Assembly (NCBI GenBank): GCA_026120185.1
Contig: JANUWF010001217.1
Location: 4,074,890 to 4,138,889 of the forward strand
Length of the DNA: 64,000 nucleotides
Reading direction: 5' to 3'
From: Voacanga thouarsii
Lineage: Eukaryota; Streptophyta; Magnoliopsida; Gentianales; Apocynaceae
In this document: positions 11,777 to 23,196 of the stretch, piece by piece
Position numbering within the stretch: the stretch's first letter is position 1
Layout: each line of letters opens with the position of its first letter
Notes under the pieces: model-generated
The model's database searches: none
What the model was told of the DNA's origin: nothing
Seen by the model: only the letters and a program-made list of their open reading frames with translations
Translations under genes and position numbers: made by a program

Positions 11777-13586
11777 TGTCACGACCCAAGTCCGGGGATG
11801 ACCTGGCAGCACTCTAAAAATTGAGTATCGAACCCATAGCGAAACACAACGGATAACTCCTAAAATTACTTAATCAATTCAAATTATAATCGAACCTCAA
11901 AATACAAATTCCTCAAATTCAAATCACAATATAATCCGAGAAACATTCTCACTTTAACATTAACAAAATCTATCATCATTCTACTATTGAAAAGCTAAAA
12001 ATAAAATGGAAGGTTCAGAAACTTTCAAATAACTATTACACTAAGTCTTCCTCAAACCACTCATCTAACTCCTTTTTTTCTAACTGATGTTTTGCAAAAA
12101 TGGTAATAAAAAAGGGATGAACTCACTAGCTCAATAAGAAAATTATAGCTTTTCTGGGATTGAGCATGTTACTAATACTTATCCTTTGCAAATCGTTAAC
12201 AAAATTCATCATCATGCAAGGAAAACTCTTTATGGTGTGTTGGTTTGCACTCTAAGGACTAAGAGAGAGCATTGAACCGTGCAAGGGGAGCTCTCAAGGA
12301 TTAAACAAAGCACTCTTAGGCTTCAAATAGAGATAAAGGGTGTAAAAACATCGAAATTATGGTGTACGAGTAGATGGTAGTCTAACGAAGGACTGCGGTC
12401 TGAAGAAGGAAAGGGAATCGGCACTGGCGGGTGAGCATGATGAGGCTAGCGCCGGATGAGAGTGGTAGAGCCGGTGCCAGGTCTGCTTGGGAAAGGCGAC
12501 GCTGTTCCGAAATTTAGAGCAAAACAGAGTGCAATTTGACCAATTTTCTAGTTTTACAAGGCTCACAATATCCCAAATAGAAAACAGGGAGAGAGAACAC
12601 AACCAACCACCATGCTTTAACAAAACATAATTGAACTCACACACACACACACACACCTAAAAACGTAACTGAACCATACATATTATAGAATCTGAGACAT
12701 GCTTGAGTGCAATGTTTCGATTTACTGATATCAGCTCCTAACTATTATATTCCGTTAGGAGAAGGGCCTGAATTGAAACTAGGTATTGTATCCCTCTAGT
12801 AAGGGCCTTATAACCAAAAATTAGGTATTATATCCTCCTAGCCAAGAGCCTTATAATAGAGATTAGGAATTTCCCAAAACCAACTCAAGCATCAATCAAT
12901 TTTCATAACATAATATTAACTCAAAACAAAATTCACTTTGCACACTTTAACCCACACAACCACAATACTTAAAGCATTAAACATACATCATGCTCAATCC
13001 GATTTAGTAATACGAAAATAACATTCATTGGCAAACGGTTTATAATTTGATATTCGAAAACCAGAAGTCAGAAAACACAGAAAAGCCATAAATCTCTTAC
13101 CAGATAAATTCAGAGACCAATCAATCCACAATCCACAATTGGAATATCTACCCACCTACAAGAACCCAAAAATACAATCAATTGCCACACTCCTAATTAA
13201 TCACAAATCAAACCCTTACGCCCAATTCAATAGTAATCGAGCCCTAAGCGAAAATTAACCCGAACCAAAGCACGAATATCGGAAGACTTACCTAGATTTG
13301 AAACTTCTGGCACAATCTCTTTACTGGGCCCTTCTCTCTCACTGGTTTCTCCTCTCTCCAAAGTTATCTCTTACAGAGAGTTCTTGTCTGCAAAAAAACA
13401 ATGTACGTTAAATCCGAGAACGTATTGATCTTTCTTATTATACTAATGACCTTCTTACAAATCTAATTACAAAATAACTTCAAAACTATTTTTCCTATAT
13501 TAAATTAATCTCTAAACACATGGGTTAAGCCCACCAACACATCCATAAAAAGAAAGCCCAATAATGAGTTGGGTTGGGGGCTCATA
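11777..13586 (-). repeat. 5' LTR of the gypsy element
   Basis: It starts TGTCACGACC and ends GGGGGCTCATA; the last two bases should be CA and have decayed to TA. It aligns along its length with 4638-6488 and includes an (AC)n tract near 12638-12656 absent from the other copy. The LTRs differ in length by about 40 bases (1810 against 1851). Confidence 0.92.
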
Positions 13587-13778
13587 GTACGTGAGCTCCT
13601 TTAATGATTTCATCCATTTTTATCCACATGTAAACCAGTTTAGCATTCTGTGTTTTCCTTTTTTGTAATCATCGATTTGCAGATTCTATTGTTTAATTAG
13701 TGTCATTAATTTTTGTTTTTGGCATTCATTGATGGCATGTTACGCAACATTCTTCCTTCAAAATTTTCATGGTGACAG
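13587..13778 (+). other. Intron 1 of the NB-LRR gene, part downstream of the gypsy insertion
   Basis: This is a short remaining intron stretch after the right TSD (GTACG) up to the acceptor GGTGACAG at 13771-13778. The acceptor is followed directly by codons in frame with the NB-ARC exon. Confidence 0.75.
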
Positions 13779-15983
13779 CCTACCATTGATGATGATATTG
13801 TTGGATTGAAAGACGGGGTGGCGGAGGTAATGAGACTTCTTACTGAAGGAGCAGAGAATACACAAACTGTCTCAATTGTTGGTATGCCTGGGTTAGGAAA
13901 GACAACACTAGCTAGAGAGCTCTTTAAGCACCCAATCACGGAACATCAATTCTACTTTCGTGCTTTTGTAGAAGTTTCTACAGAATACAACGCCAAGGAA
14001 GTTTTCCTCAAAATTCTAAGTACTTTTGGCACGGTCACTGACGAAATAAATATGATGTCTGAAGATGACTTAGCACAAGAAATTAGAAATTATTTGAAAA
14101 AAGAAAATTTTTTGATAGTCTTGGATGACCTCTGGACTACGGAAGCTTGGGATGATCTCAAAACATGTTTTCCAAACAACCAAAGGTGTAATCGGGTCCT
14201 AATAACTACTCGACAGAAGATTGTGGCAGAGTATGTTAGGAAAGGGATCGAATTCAAACCGTATAATTTGCAGCCTCTTAACATGGATGAGAGCCGGGAG
14301 TTGCTACGGCAGAAAGTTTTTGGCAAGGAAGAATTCCCATCTGGCCTGGCAGAGCATGAGATGCGCATTCTAGATGGATGTGATGGACTACCACTGGCTA
14401 TTGTGGTTACTGCAGGTATTCTCACAAATCATCGGAAAGAAGACTATTGGTGGAAGAAAGTGGCTGACAACATGGATACTTATAATCTTGGGAGACTGGA
14501 GCAAGCCAATTCTGTGATACAGTTGAGCTTCGATAACTTGCCTTATCGTTTGAAGCCATGTTTTCTTTACCTTGGAGTTTTCTGTGAGGGTCTTGAGATT
14601 CGGTCAAAGACATTGTTGCAGTTGTGGATATCAGAAGGATTTGTGCCGTCATCTAATGGGGATGAAACCTTAGAGGATATAGCAGAGGACTACTTGGAGG
14701 AACTGGTCGACAGGAATCTAGTGATGGTGGAGAAAAGAAGGTTAAATGGCCGTATCAAAACGATAAGGATCCATGACACAGTGCGTGAGTTTTGCAAGGT
14801 GCAGGCCATTAAGGAAGAGCTTTTTCGAGAAATAAAAAGATTTGAAGAGTGGGCCGACGTATCTATAGATGGTGACCGTCGCCTTTGCATTAATTCCAAC
14901 GTCTTGGAATTCATTATAAGTCAACCATCAGGTAAATACGTCCGCACATTCTTGAGTTTTGCCAAGGAAGATTTTGTTTTGCCCTCAGAACACATCTCAA
15001 ACATCCCCAAAGCCTTTAAATTAGTTAGGGTGTTGGATATTAGATCCATCAAGCTGACTCGCTTTCCTGCTGAACTGTATTACTTGTTCCTTCTGAAGTA
15101 CATTGCTATCTATTGCGACTTGAAGATTATTCCTGAGGAAATGTCCAACCTGAGGTACCTCCAAACTCTTATAGTCAAGACTACACAACCTAGCCTTGAA
15201 ATAAAAGCGGACATATGGAAGTTGACACAATTGAGGCATTTAGAGACCAATGCATCAACAAGTTTGCTGAAAACTAGGGAAGATTTGTCAGTCAATGCAA
15301 GCCTGCAAACACTTTCTGCAATCTCGCCTGAAAGTTGCAGGAAAGAAGTTTTTGAGAGATCTCCACAGCTCAAGAAATTGGGTATCTACGGAACTTTAGC
15401 CCCTTTTTTGGAGGCCACTGGTGAAGGCAGTTTGTTTGATGCTCTTTCAAGACTTGATTTCCTCGAAAATCTGAAGCTCTTGAATGCTACTACAACCAGT
15501 AAACTAAGTTCCCTCCCCAACGAGAACAGCTTTCCGACCAAACTAACGAGGTTAACTCTTGAAAATACCATGCTTCATTGGGAATGGATGTCTACATTAG
15601 GAAAGCTGAAAAAACTTGAGGTGCTGAAATTGAAGGACAATGCATTCCTGGGAGCACATTGGGACACAGAAAATGATGGTTTTCGTGCTCTCAAAGTTTT
15701 GCACATTGGAAAAACAGATTTAATTACCTGGAAGGCTTTGGCAAGTCATTTCCTAAGTTTGACACGCCTTTATCTTAAGCAATGCACCAAGCTTGAGGCC
15801 ATTCCATCTGACCTTGTTCAGATACCCACTCTCCAGCTGATTGACATTTACTGCTGCAATGCTGCAGTGGCCACCTCTGCCAGGAAACTTCAGTTGGCGA
15901 AACTTCAAATGCAAGAGCAAGCGCTAGACAAGGGTTATAAGAGTACCACCCTGAAGCTGTCAATTTATCCTCCAGAATTGTGA
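13779..15983 (+). CDS. CC-NB-LRR resistance gene, exon 2 (NB-ARC and LRR)
   Basis: This open exon of 734 codons begins PTIDDDIVGLKDGV after the acceptor at 13778 and ends at TGA 15981-15983. NB-ARC motifs in order are the P-loop GMPGLGKTT, RNBS-A (FRAFVEVSTEYNAKE), kinase 2 (FLIVLDDLW, whose final W marks the non-TIR class), RNBS-B (NRVLITTRQ), GLPL (CDGLPLAIVV), RNBS-D (LKPCFLYLGVF) and the MHD equivalent IHDTVREF with I for M. About 400 residues of irregular leucine-rich repeats follow. With exon 1 the protein would be about 887 residues, a usual length. Proteins of this class are intracellular immune receptors that bind ADP/ATP and trigger defence. This exon has no lesion. The gene's problem is the exon 1 frameshift. 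Specificity cannot be inferred. Confidence 0.93.
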   Translation, partial: PTIDDDIVGLKDGVAEVMRLLTEGAENTQTVSIVGMPGLGKTTLARELFKHPITEHQFYFRAFVEVSTEYNAKEVFLKILSTFGTVTDEINMMSEDDLAQEIRNYLKKENFLIVLDDLWTTEAWDDLKTCFPNNQRCNRVLITTRQKIVAEYVRKGIEFKPYNLQPLNMDESRELLRQKVFGKEEFPSGLAEHEMRILDGCDGLPLAIVVTAGILTNHRKEDYWWKKVADNMDTYNLGRLEQANSVIQLSFDNLPYRLKPCFLYLGVFCEGLEIRSKTLLQLWISEGFVPSSNGDETLEDIAEDYLEELVDRNLVMVEKRRLNGRIKTIRIHDTVREFCKVQAIKEELFREIKRFEEWADVSIDGDRRLCINSNVLEFIISQPSGKYVRTFLSFAKEDFVLPSEHISNIPKAFKLVRVLDIRSIKLTRFPAELYYLFLLKYIAIYCDLKIIPEEMSNLRYLQTLIVKTTQPSLEIKADIWKLTQLRHLETNASTSLLKTREDLSVNASLQTLSAISPESCRKEVFERSPQLKKLGIYGTLAPFLEATGEGSLFDALSRLDFLENLKLLNATTTSKLSSLPNENSFPTKLTRLTLENTMLHWEWMSTLGKLKKLEVLKLKDNAFLGAHWDTENDGFRALKVLHIGKTDLITWKALASHFLSLTRLYLKQCTKLEAIPSDLVQIPTLQLIDIYCCNAAVATSARKLQLAKLQMQEQALDKGYKSTTLKLSIYPPEL

Positions 15984-16400
15984 TTGCCAACAACCTTCAT
16001 TAGTGCTTCCTTGGCAGGTTATAGAGAAGAATGTATGTTAATTTTCATCTTTCCCTTCCTTTCCTTTTTCTTGATTAACTTAACAAATTTTATGCCTATT
16101 TGCTTTTTATCATTTTCAGGTTAAGGCCAGCAATTGTTCTCCTCAGAACCATATTTCTCCTAGAGGCGAAAATTTTCTCTGCTGTCTGAGTTTTGTTCTG
16201 CACCAGTAATAACAGCAAGGTTTCTTGCTCATATCAAACTTTCCAGCAGCCAAAGTTTCATAGCATTTGTGTTTATTCTTATTTTTATTTAGTGTCGTTT
16301 ATGGCAAATCTGTCCAGCAATTTCGTTGTGTGGAAAATAAGGCCTGCGATCTTTCGGCCCAGATGCTTGGGAGACTAGTTATGCGGGAGTTCTTTCATGG
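15984..16400 (+). other. Probable 3' untranslated region of the NB-LRR gene
   Basis: Non-coding sequence follows the stop. It holds a plausible intron at about 16033-16119, with a GTATGT donor, a T-rich tract and TTTTCAG. T-rich sequence follows, and an AATAA-type motif lies near 16338. The 61-codon frame at 16193-16378 has no recognisable content. Confidence 0.45.
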
Positions 16401-19400
16401 CTTGAAGTTTTAGTTTTTTGTTGCTTTGTTTTCATTTTGTTGGAGTTCATGCTTATGCCTATTGATGTTGTTGTTGCCTGCACCGTTAAGGGACAAATTT
16501 CGTTGTCTTTTCTTCACGTTTCTGATATTTGATGAACTTAGCACTGTTTCTTGTTAAATTCATTTAAGTTACTAGAATTAGTCTAATTCAACGTTTGAGC
16601 TTGATTAACATTTTAAGTTTAGAGCCATGTTCGTTTATAAAAGAAAATGATAAGTAAGGCTAACATCCGTATACTTTTAAGAGATGTGTCTTTCTCAGGT
16701 TTGTGAAGCTGCACGGTTGAGTATTGTGTGGCTTAGTTTTGAGTACTGTGTGGCTTAGTCCATCAATCTACTATATTATTGTTAAATTTTTATGTTAAGA
16801 TTGTGTTAGTTTTACAAATAAAAATAAAAAATTCAACACGCACTAAATTATTAACCCAATTCGACTATTAATAAGTCAACGTCTACAATGTTTGTTTCAA
16901 AAATTCACTAAAATTTTAACAAAAGTTATGAGAATACACTTATTTCAATTATCTAGTAATTCCTAGTGGACTTTAAGAATACTCTCCCAGTGTTCTTTGT
17001 GACAAACTCCCTGAAGACCTTTGCTTGACTCAATTCTACTAAATAAACTCCCTTTAATATTTATTGCTATAGTACAATAGTATTTCGTTGACATGGGTAA
17101 CATTTCCACCAGAAAAGCTTCAATTCTACTGATTAAACTCCCTTTAATCTTTATTGCTATAGTACAATAGTATTTCATTGACATAGGTAACATCAAGTAT
17201 TTAATCTAAATAAGAATGATTCAAGTGTTTTTTGAATATACGATGTTGATGCAGCAATTAACTTGAATCGTAAAACATATTTTGGCAAAGAGAACCGGTA
17301 AGCTTTATGCTTTAAGAACACTCATGTTGTTTTCATAAAATTCTTCTCTATTGCTTCACCCACTCTTCGAATGTTTTTTTTCTATAGATATCTTTACTTC
17401 TGAAAAGAATTAACTTGGTTAAATAGATGTTGCAATAAATTTCATATTTGTTTCCTAATCAAATTAGGAGACTGCTAAAAGATTGTGTGAAGCTTTCAAA
17501 ACATTATAATTCCTATTTTATTAGGATTTCAATATAATCTTATAGTGTAATCTTCTCAAACATCCTTTCCTAAATTCTCAAATCCCTTCATAATCCAACA
17601 AGAACATCTTCAGCATGAAACATTGCTAATCATCAATTTTAAGTAGTTTTTAAAAATGATTCATTGTCAAAGAAATACTTTTACAACATTGTCAAACATT
17701 CTTGTCAATCATTTAGCCACCAAAAATAAATAAATAAATAATATTCTTGTCAATCGCCTTGTCAAAGATGCTTGTAAATTTGCTTAACAAGTACCTCATG
17801 GTTCAGCATGTTTATAATTTATTTATTAGTTTGGCTTATCATGTATCATGAGAGAAAATTAATTATACTGATTTAGGGTAACATCTTTTTATAAAAAAAA
17901 TTTGCCATCACTGATGAGGGAGAGGCTCCTCTTAATTTTTAAGAAATTTAGAAATTTTTTATTTTTATACAAATCAGAGACATGCTAATATTCTAATAGT
18001 AAAAGATTATAATTAAATTTCTTTTATCTCTTTCAAAAATTTTCCCCCTAGCTTTATACTTGTTAACTCCCGTTCAGTTGAAGTGGAAAAAAACTCAAAC
18101 CAAACTATTCAACATAATAGAATAAGTTACCCAGAAGCAATTCAAACTTTAAAGCTATCAACATCATTTTTTTTATAAAGAAATTCGTATCCCGTATAGT
18201 CAAACTATAATCTTTGAAAGAAGAATCCCGTTGGTAGCTTTTAGACCTCTTGTTAAGTATGAAAAGAAGAATTGTGTTGATAGTTTTAAAGAAGTTTGAG
18301 TTGCTTCTGATTGATACCGTTAAACCTCTAGGTAGGTATGAAAGAAGGATCTTTTTGCTTGAATGGCTTTTGTTAAGTCAAATAATTTGGTTTAGTGTTT
18401 TTTTTTCCCGGCGTCTTTTCCAGATTGGATAGAAGTTAACGAGAGTGAAGTGTAAAACTAAGTGGAGAAAGAATAAGAAGGAATAAACTTAATGATAGTG
18501 ACGTGTTTCCAATCCTTAAATAATCGGCAGATCTCCAGTTTGTTTTTTGACGTCTTTAAGGGTATTGATATTACCCTTTTAATTGCTACAATAGCTACTC
18601 TATTGGAGGTATCACATCTATCAATATGGTTCCGAAGCCCAAAAAGAGGCATTATTGGAGCACGGTATCAAAAGGTCCCATTACTAATATATTTAAATAA
18701 TAATAGAAAAATGATACAATAAGATGTTTTTTTATTGGATAAAAATTTATAAATAGATGAATATAAATAAATAAATAAATATTCACCATCCATTTAAATC
18801 CATTTATTAAATACAGTTAAATGAATTGGGCTTATTAAATGGATTGGATTCCATTTAATTGCATCCAAAATAGATATTCATCTTGCGACCTTCAATGGAA
18901 GGCCTTGAGATGCTCTCTCCTCCTTTATCTCTGATTCTCATCTGGTTTATTTGCTTAGTTATGATCTAAGATTATAAGCTATAGCATCTTTGTTTATGGT
19001 CTTCGGATTTTGCAACGTTGAAGCCAAGGAGACCATGGTTGCTTTTGTGGAAGGAACGTGCAAAGAATGCTTCACCAGGAGCTAAGTACTTGTCTAAGAT
19101 AATGACAACATATGTTAGCATTAGAAATAGAAATAAAGAGGACTAACAGCATATGATACCATATTTAGGGTAAAATGTTCAAGAAGTCAGCATTCTTTCT
19201 CCAATCTCAACTCCTCTTTTATCATGTGGATTTTATTATAGTTTCGCATTTTAGTCCCTTAGGTTTTGGATTTGTAAAGACTATAATGTTACATTGTTTC
19301 GTTGTTAGACTTTATCATTTGATAAATTTGACAAATTCACATATCTATTTTTCCTTACACTAGATTATTTGTTTCTTATATTCTATTATTCTTTATGCTA

Positions 19401-19471
19401 CATGAAGTACTCCTAGATTTCACAATCTAAAAGTAGATAAAACTATTCCTTCTTCACTCATAGCTTTTCAA
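16401..19471. other. Gene-free intergenic stretch
   Basis: This AT-rich sequence has no convincing gene on either strand. It contains the 90-bp tandem duplication at 17031-17193 and an (AAAT)n-like tract near 18764-18782. It ends at the left terminus of CACTA element A. A short better-composed stretch near 18990-19090 reads FCNVEAKETMVAFVEGTCKE in one frame but then stops, and I do not recognise it. Confidence 0.6.
17031..17193 (+). repeat. 90-bp-period tandem duplication
   Basis: A unit beginning CAATTCTACT at 17031 recurs at 17121 with the same order of sub-motifs (AAACTCCCTTTAAT, then TTTATTGCTATAGTACAA, then TTGACAT.GGTAACAT). There are only a few substitutions, so it looks like a fairly recent local duplication. 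Confidence 0.85.
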
Positions 19472-20397
19472 CACTACAGGAAAGGGCAAAAACTGTGATG
19501 GCATTTAGCGATAAAAAAAAACCGTGGCTAGTAGTAGCTTAGCTATGGCATGATGCTGCGGAGACGGGTTGACTATCTATCGATAAACTGTAACAAAATT
19601 ATGACGGCATTGCCACGGCTGAAAGAACCCTTGCAAATTAGCAAGCAGTCTACCAGTGCATTTTTCAAAGATAATTGCAAATCTTTTTGTAAAATTTTTA
19701 CACGGCCTTTGCTAAGTGCACTCAATTTTGCTACAATCATGCGTAGGCAAATGCTTACCGTCGCTAGTAGCACAAATTAACAAGATGTTTGAGACTGTTA
19801 TACTAATTGCTAGTTTAAATAATTACTTTTAATAATAAACTAACCGTTGCAATGACATAGCTAGTTTTGCGAGGGTCTTGCTACGACTTATTTAAAATTT
19901 TCAGAAAACTGCCCATTTTTTAAGCTTGATGGGCAAAAACCAACATACCATCGCTGTTCCATAGTAATTTTGCAAGAGTTTTACGATGACTTTTTTTAAA
20001 TTTTTGTTGTTCGGCCTTCAATATAAGAGTATACCCTTTCGCGTTGCTACTCCACAGCAATTATTGCAAGCGTGTTGCTACAACTTTTAAAATTTGAGTC
20101 GAAAACCCTTTGCCGTTGCAACCCTCTCATTATTTAGCTAGTGTTTAGCGACAACCTCTTCCTTATTTCTAAATTTCATCGAAAACTAAATTTTGATTGA
20201 TTGCAAGATTTAGATTTAGGTATGTATTAACAAATATGTTTTAATTTTGTTATCAATTATCGTCGATATGTCTTATTTAATTTATAGTGTATAAATATGT
20301 GAATACATCAATACATAGTTATGATTATACATATTAGTTATATAATAATATGTATTAATCACTTCATTAGTTTTATATACATACATACATATATATG

Positions 20398-20454
<57 letters not shown>

Positions 20455-20900
20455 TAGTTGTACATAAAAATAAAACATTGATATGTAGTCTGTGTATATA
20501 TAAATTTATGTTAATTGTTTAAAAAATTTCTACATGATCTTGAATTTGGATTTGAGATAAACATTGAAAAATAATTACGTAATTCATCCCGCTTATAATT
20601 AAAATAAATATATAATGTATATGTAATCTATATACACACATCTAATGTATTTTTGTTCAATGTTTTAGGTTATTATTTTATTATAAAATATGTATTACAA
20701 GTAAGAGATATTAAATTGAATATATTTTAAATAGTGTAAATTCAAATTTAGGTGGTGTTGTTGCTAAGACGTTGTTTTTTAGTGATGGTTTTGCAAGTGC
20801 TGTCATTGTTTTAATTTTATAACATATTCTGTGGGTAGGCTCTCACTATTAGAGACTGCGTAGCGAGGGTAATTTGCCATCGCAAAAAAAGAAAAAAAAG
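19472..20900 (+). repeat. Left subterminal repeat region of element A
   Basis: The region begins with the terminus and carries many degenerate copies of motifs such as TGATGGC, GCGACGG, CCGTCGCTA and TTGCGAGGG in both orientations to about 20165. A (TA)n(CA)n(TA)n microsatellite lies at about 20377-20452. A last motif cluster, TAGCGAGGG...GCCATCGC, lies at 20860-20885. Such repeats are usually binding sites for the TNPA-like accessory protein and help form the transposition complex. Confidence 0.8.
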
Positions 20901-22607
20901 AATAAACCCAGAACAATTGGCAAATCTGCAATCCTGCTACCCGTCCTTCTCACTCTCAACTTTCTCTTCGATTGCAATTTTACCCCTTGTTTCCTAGTAG
21001 CGAACGCCGTTTCATTCTCACTCTCACTTTTCGCTTTCCGAGCAGTGATTTTGTATATACTCGAATCGAATCACAGTTCGCTGTCATCGAAGTGAATTAG
21101 GTTTGGGCTTTGGCATTGGAGTTGTTGGGCTTCGGTAAGTCTTTTTTTGTTCCAAAAAATTTGTATTGATATCGATTTAGAATCTCAAATTAGCTATCAG
21201 ACTATGCTGTGCTATTTGATTTTGAATATTTGAAATAGTAGCCGCCTCTTTGATATATTCGAGAGCAAAAAATGTAATCATAGTCCAGCAAATTGCTAAG
21301 ATTCCAATTTTAGAATTTTTGAAGTAATATATTTGATTTCGGTTTCTTTCACAGCTTATGGAGTAATTTAATTAACTTGATGCCAGCTTTTAATGAATGC
21401 TAAAGTGATTTTTGATGCATAACTTTGTTTAATTGAAGTTAGGTGATGTTTTTTATGAATTCCGGAGTTTGAAAAAGCATTGTAGAGCTAGTTATATGAG
21501 AATGCAGATCGAAACTTGAAAATTTGTAGTACAGGAAATTATTCACTTATAGATGATTTCTTTTGCATTTCTTCTTTGAGGTTCTATTGTTATTTAATCT
21601 CGTATCTGGTATCAATGCATTCTTTCTGTTTTGGGGCCTGGTTATAAATGAGGAATTTTGTTGGTATCAGTGGCTGTAGGAGGCTTTCCATTTTTCAAGA
21701 ATTGATGCATGTTTGGAGTATTAGCTATTACTTTAAGCTATGATGTAAATCCTTTTCATGCATATTTGATTTTAAGACTAAGCTAAAAGTCAATCTCTGT
21801 CATGATTCTATAGAAATAGAATTGTATGTTAATGTAAAAACTTTGCTTGGTCTAATTCTAAGTCTTGGCAATGGATGAGTAATCAAGCGGTGGCTTTACA
21901 TACCTAGGCACTTTGAAAAGAAACAACTTAAGGATGTTTACTTGAGTGCATCTTATATTTGTGTTCAAGTCCATGTGGCTTTTCATTTTTGCTTCCTACA
22001 CTAGCTGCCTACTACTTGAAATCCTAAAGACATTTCTAGGCTCTTTTGGGCATAATTTACATGTCTAGGTGAGAAACTTCAATCATCTTGTGGTAGAATG
22101 AGTTATTGCATTTAATGAAGTTAGTTATATTCATTAAGATTATAGCTGTAATTCTCTAATTTCTGAGTTTTTTTATTCATTGTGATGTGTTCTTCTTTTT
22201 ACATTCGCATTGTATAGATACACATTGTATATTCTCAAAAGTGAGTGTGAATAGAGCAACTCTTTTTCTGCACAATTGTTTGTCCATTGATCTAGACTGA
22301 TCTTCATAATTCTGCTACTCCATTTTCAACATAGTATTAGGGCATTTCTATTATGAAAAATGATGAATTAATTCATCTATTCTTTACTGTTTCTTTTTCG
22401 TAGTCCTTTCTGTTTCGAATCATCGTCTTACTTAATCCTCTGAATTTTCTGTGACCTATTGAGAGTTCAATGGCAAATCTATATGTCTGTAGCCCTTATT
22501 ATCTACATAATCCTTCATTAATCTTTGTTCAACCTTCATTTAGAATCTCATATTTGCAAAAAGACATTTATAACCTTAAGTAAGGATCTTCTTTTATTCA
22601 TTTGTAG
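20901..22607 (+). other. Leader and intron-like sequence of element A, possibly part of the captured gene
   Basis: 20930-21134 is less AT-rich and pyrimidine-rich, like a 5' untranslated exon, and ends at a good donor (CTTCG then GTAAGT at 21135). T-rich, intron-like sequence follows to the acceptor TTTGTAG at 22601-22607, just before the B3-type exon. This could be the leader and first intron of the captured host gene or native to the transposon. The sequence does not decide. Confidence 0.4.
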
Positions 22608-22985
22608 ATATGAGAGTTTTATGGGAACTAAGAGGCTATCGCCATTCCCAACTTCCATTTCTAAAAGCAGAACGGTGATCATTAAAAAAAAGTTCAAATC
22701 ATATAAAAAAGTAAAAGCTTTTAGATCTTCAAAACCCTTCTTCATCTCTTTTATGTACCCTTCATATATTTCTGATCCCTATTATCTGGTAATTAGACTA
22801 TCCACTTCTCTTGACAATTTTTCATCTGTTGGCAGCTTCTTTTTGTCATTCATAAAATCTCAAAGATAACATGATTATTGTACTTTTTTTTTCAGATTGT
22901 TCCTGCTAGATTTGTGAAGGACTACTTCACTACGAAAGATGAATGTGAGTTCATGCTTCGAATCTCGACAAAGACAAGAAAATAA
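22608..22985 (+). pseudogene. Captured B3-domain (REM/VRN1-like) transcription-factor gene fragment, two exons
   Basis: Exon 22608-22788 encodes AFRSSKPFFISFMYPSYISD followed by PYYL, then a GT donor. Exon 22896-22985, after a T-rich tract and CAG, encodes IVPARFVKDYFTTKDECEFM, then LRIS and a TAA after TKTRK. The two join in phase 0 to give the N-terminal half of a plant B3 DNA-binding domain. The PFF..FM.PSY....YL.VPA.FVK.Y pattern is characteristic of REM/VRN1-type factors. The second half of the domain is absent. The fragment lies between the subterminal repeats and the transposase of element A, in the same orientation, as in other gene-capturing CACTA elements. It is too short to bind DNA as a normal B3 domain. 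The family call comes from motif recognition only. Confidence 0.72.
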
Positions 22986-23121
22986 CCAGTTATTTCCTGG
23001 ATTTTTGGCATAAGAATAAAACTATTCTTATTGGTAGAGAGTTGAAAAATGTTTGGAGCATTTTCTTGCCTTTCGGGAGACTTGAAGCATGAATTCACAT
23101 TCATTCTTGGTAGTGAAGTAG
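22922..23121. repeat. Inverted repeat: second B3 exon with an inverted copy of itself
   Basis: The arm at 22922-22983 (starting CTACTTCACTAC) is matched by the reverse complement of 23060-23121 at about 52 of 62 positions by eye. A 76-base spacer separates the arms and itself contains a small AAGAATA/TATTCTT stem. The left arm is the captured B3 coding exon, so the right arm is an inverted copy of it. Transcription from either side would give a hairpin RNA of about 200 bases. Confidence 0.85.
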
Positions 23122-23196
23122 AATCTTATTCAACACTTATTCAATGTATTCATACTCATTTTAATCTAATGTGTAGAATCTTATGCTCTAATTTAT

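Larger units (their letters stand above)
4638..13586 (-). mobile_element. Ty3/gypsy LTR retrotransposon (chromovirus, Tekay/Del-like), full-length but defective
   Basis: Two direct LTRs (4638-6488 and 11777-13586) flank a minus-strand internal region ordered LTR, primer-binding site, gag, protease, RT, RNase H, integrase, chromodomain-like tail, polypurine tract, LTR. The RT-RH-INT order and the tail after integrase define a Ty3/gypsy chromovirus. The flanks read GTATG on the left (4633-4637) and GTACG on the right (13587-13591), a 5-bp TSD with one mismatch. Stops and frame changes scattered through gag and pol make it non-functional. In the first 240 bases or so the LTRs differ at roughly one base in eight to ten by eye, so the insertion is old. 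It lies in intron 1 of the NB-LRR gene, antisense to it. Confidence 0.93.

Noticed and set aside
14090..15571. Minus-strand frames under the NB-LRR exon
   Set aside because: They are shadows of the real plus-strand reading frame.
18990..19090. Short protein-like stretch FCNVEAKETMVAFVEGTCKE
   Set aside because: It stops soon after, has no recognisable family and no supporting splice structure.
19472..20160. Repeated GCGACGG-type motifs as a possible CRISPR array
   Set aside because: The motifs are short, degenerate, in both orientations and irregularly spaced, and the context is a plant CACTA terminus.
22525..22869. The 114-codon frame read as one uninterrupted exon
   Set aside because: Homology to the B3 domain stops at PYYL where a GT donor occurs and resumes after an acceptor at 22895; the remainder of the frame is intron read-through.
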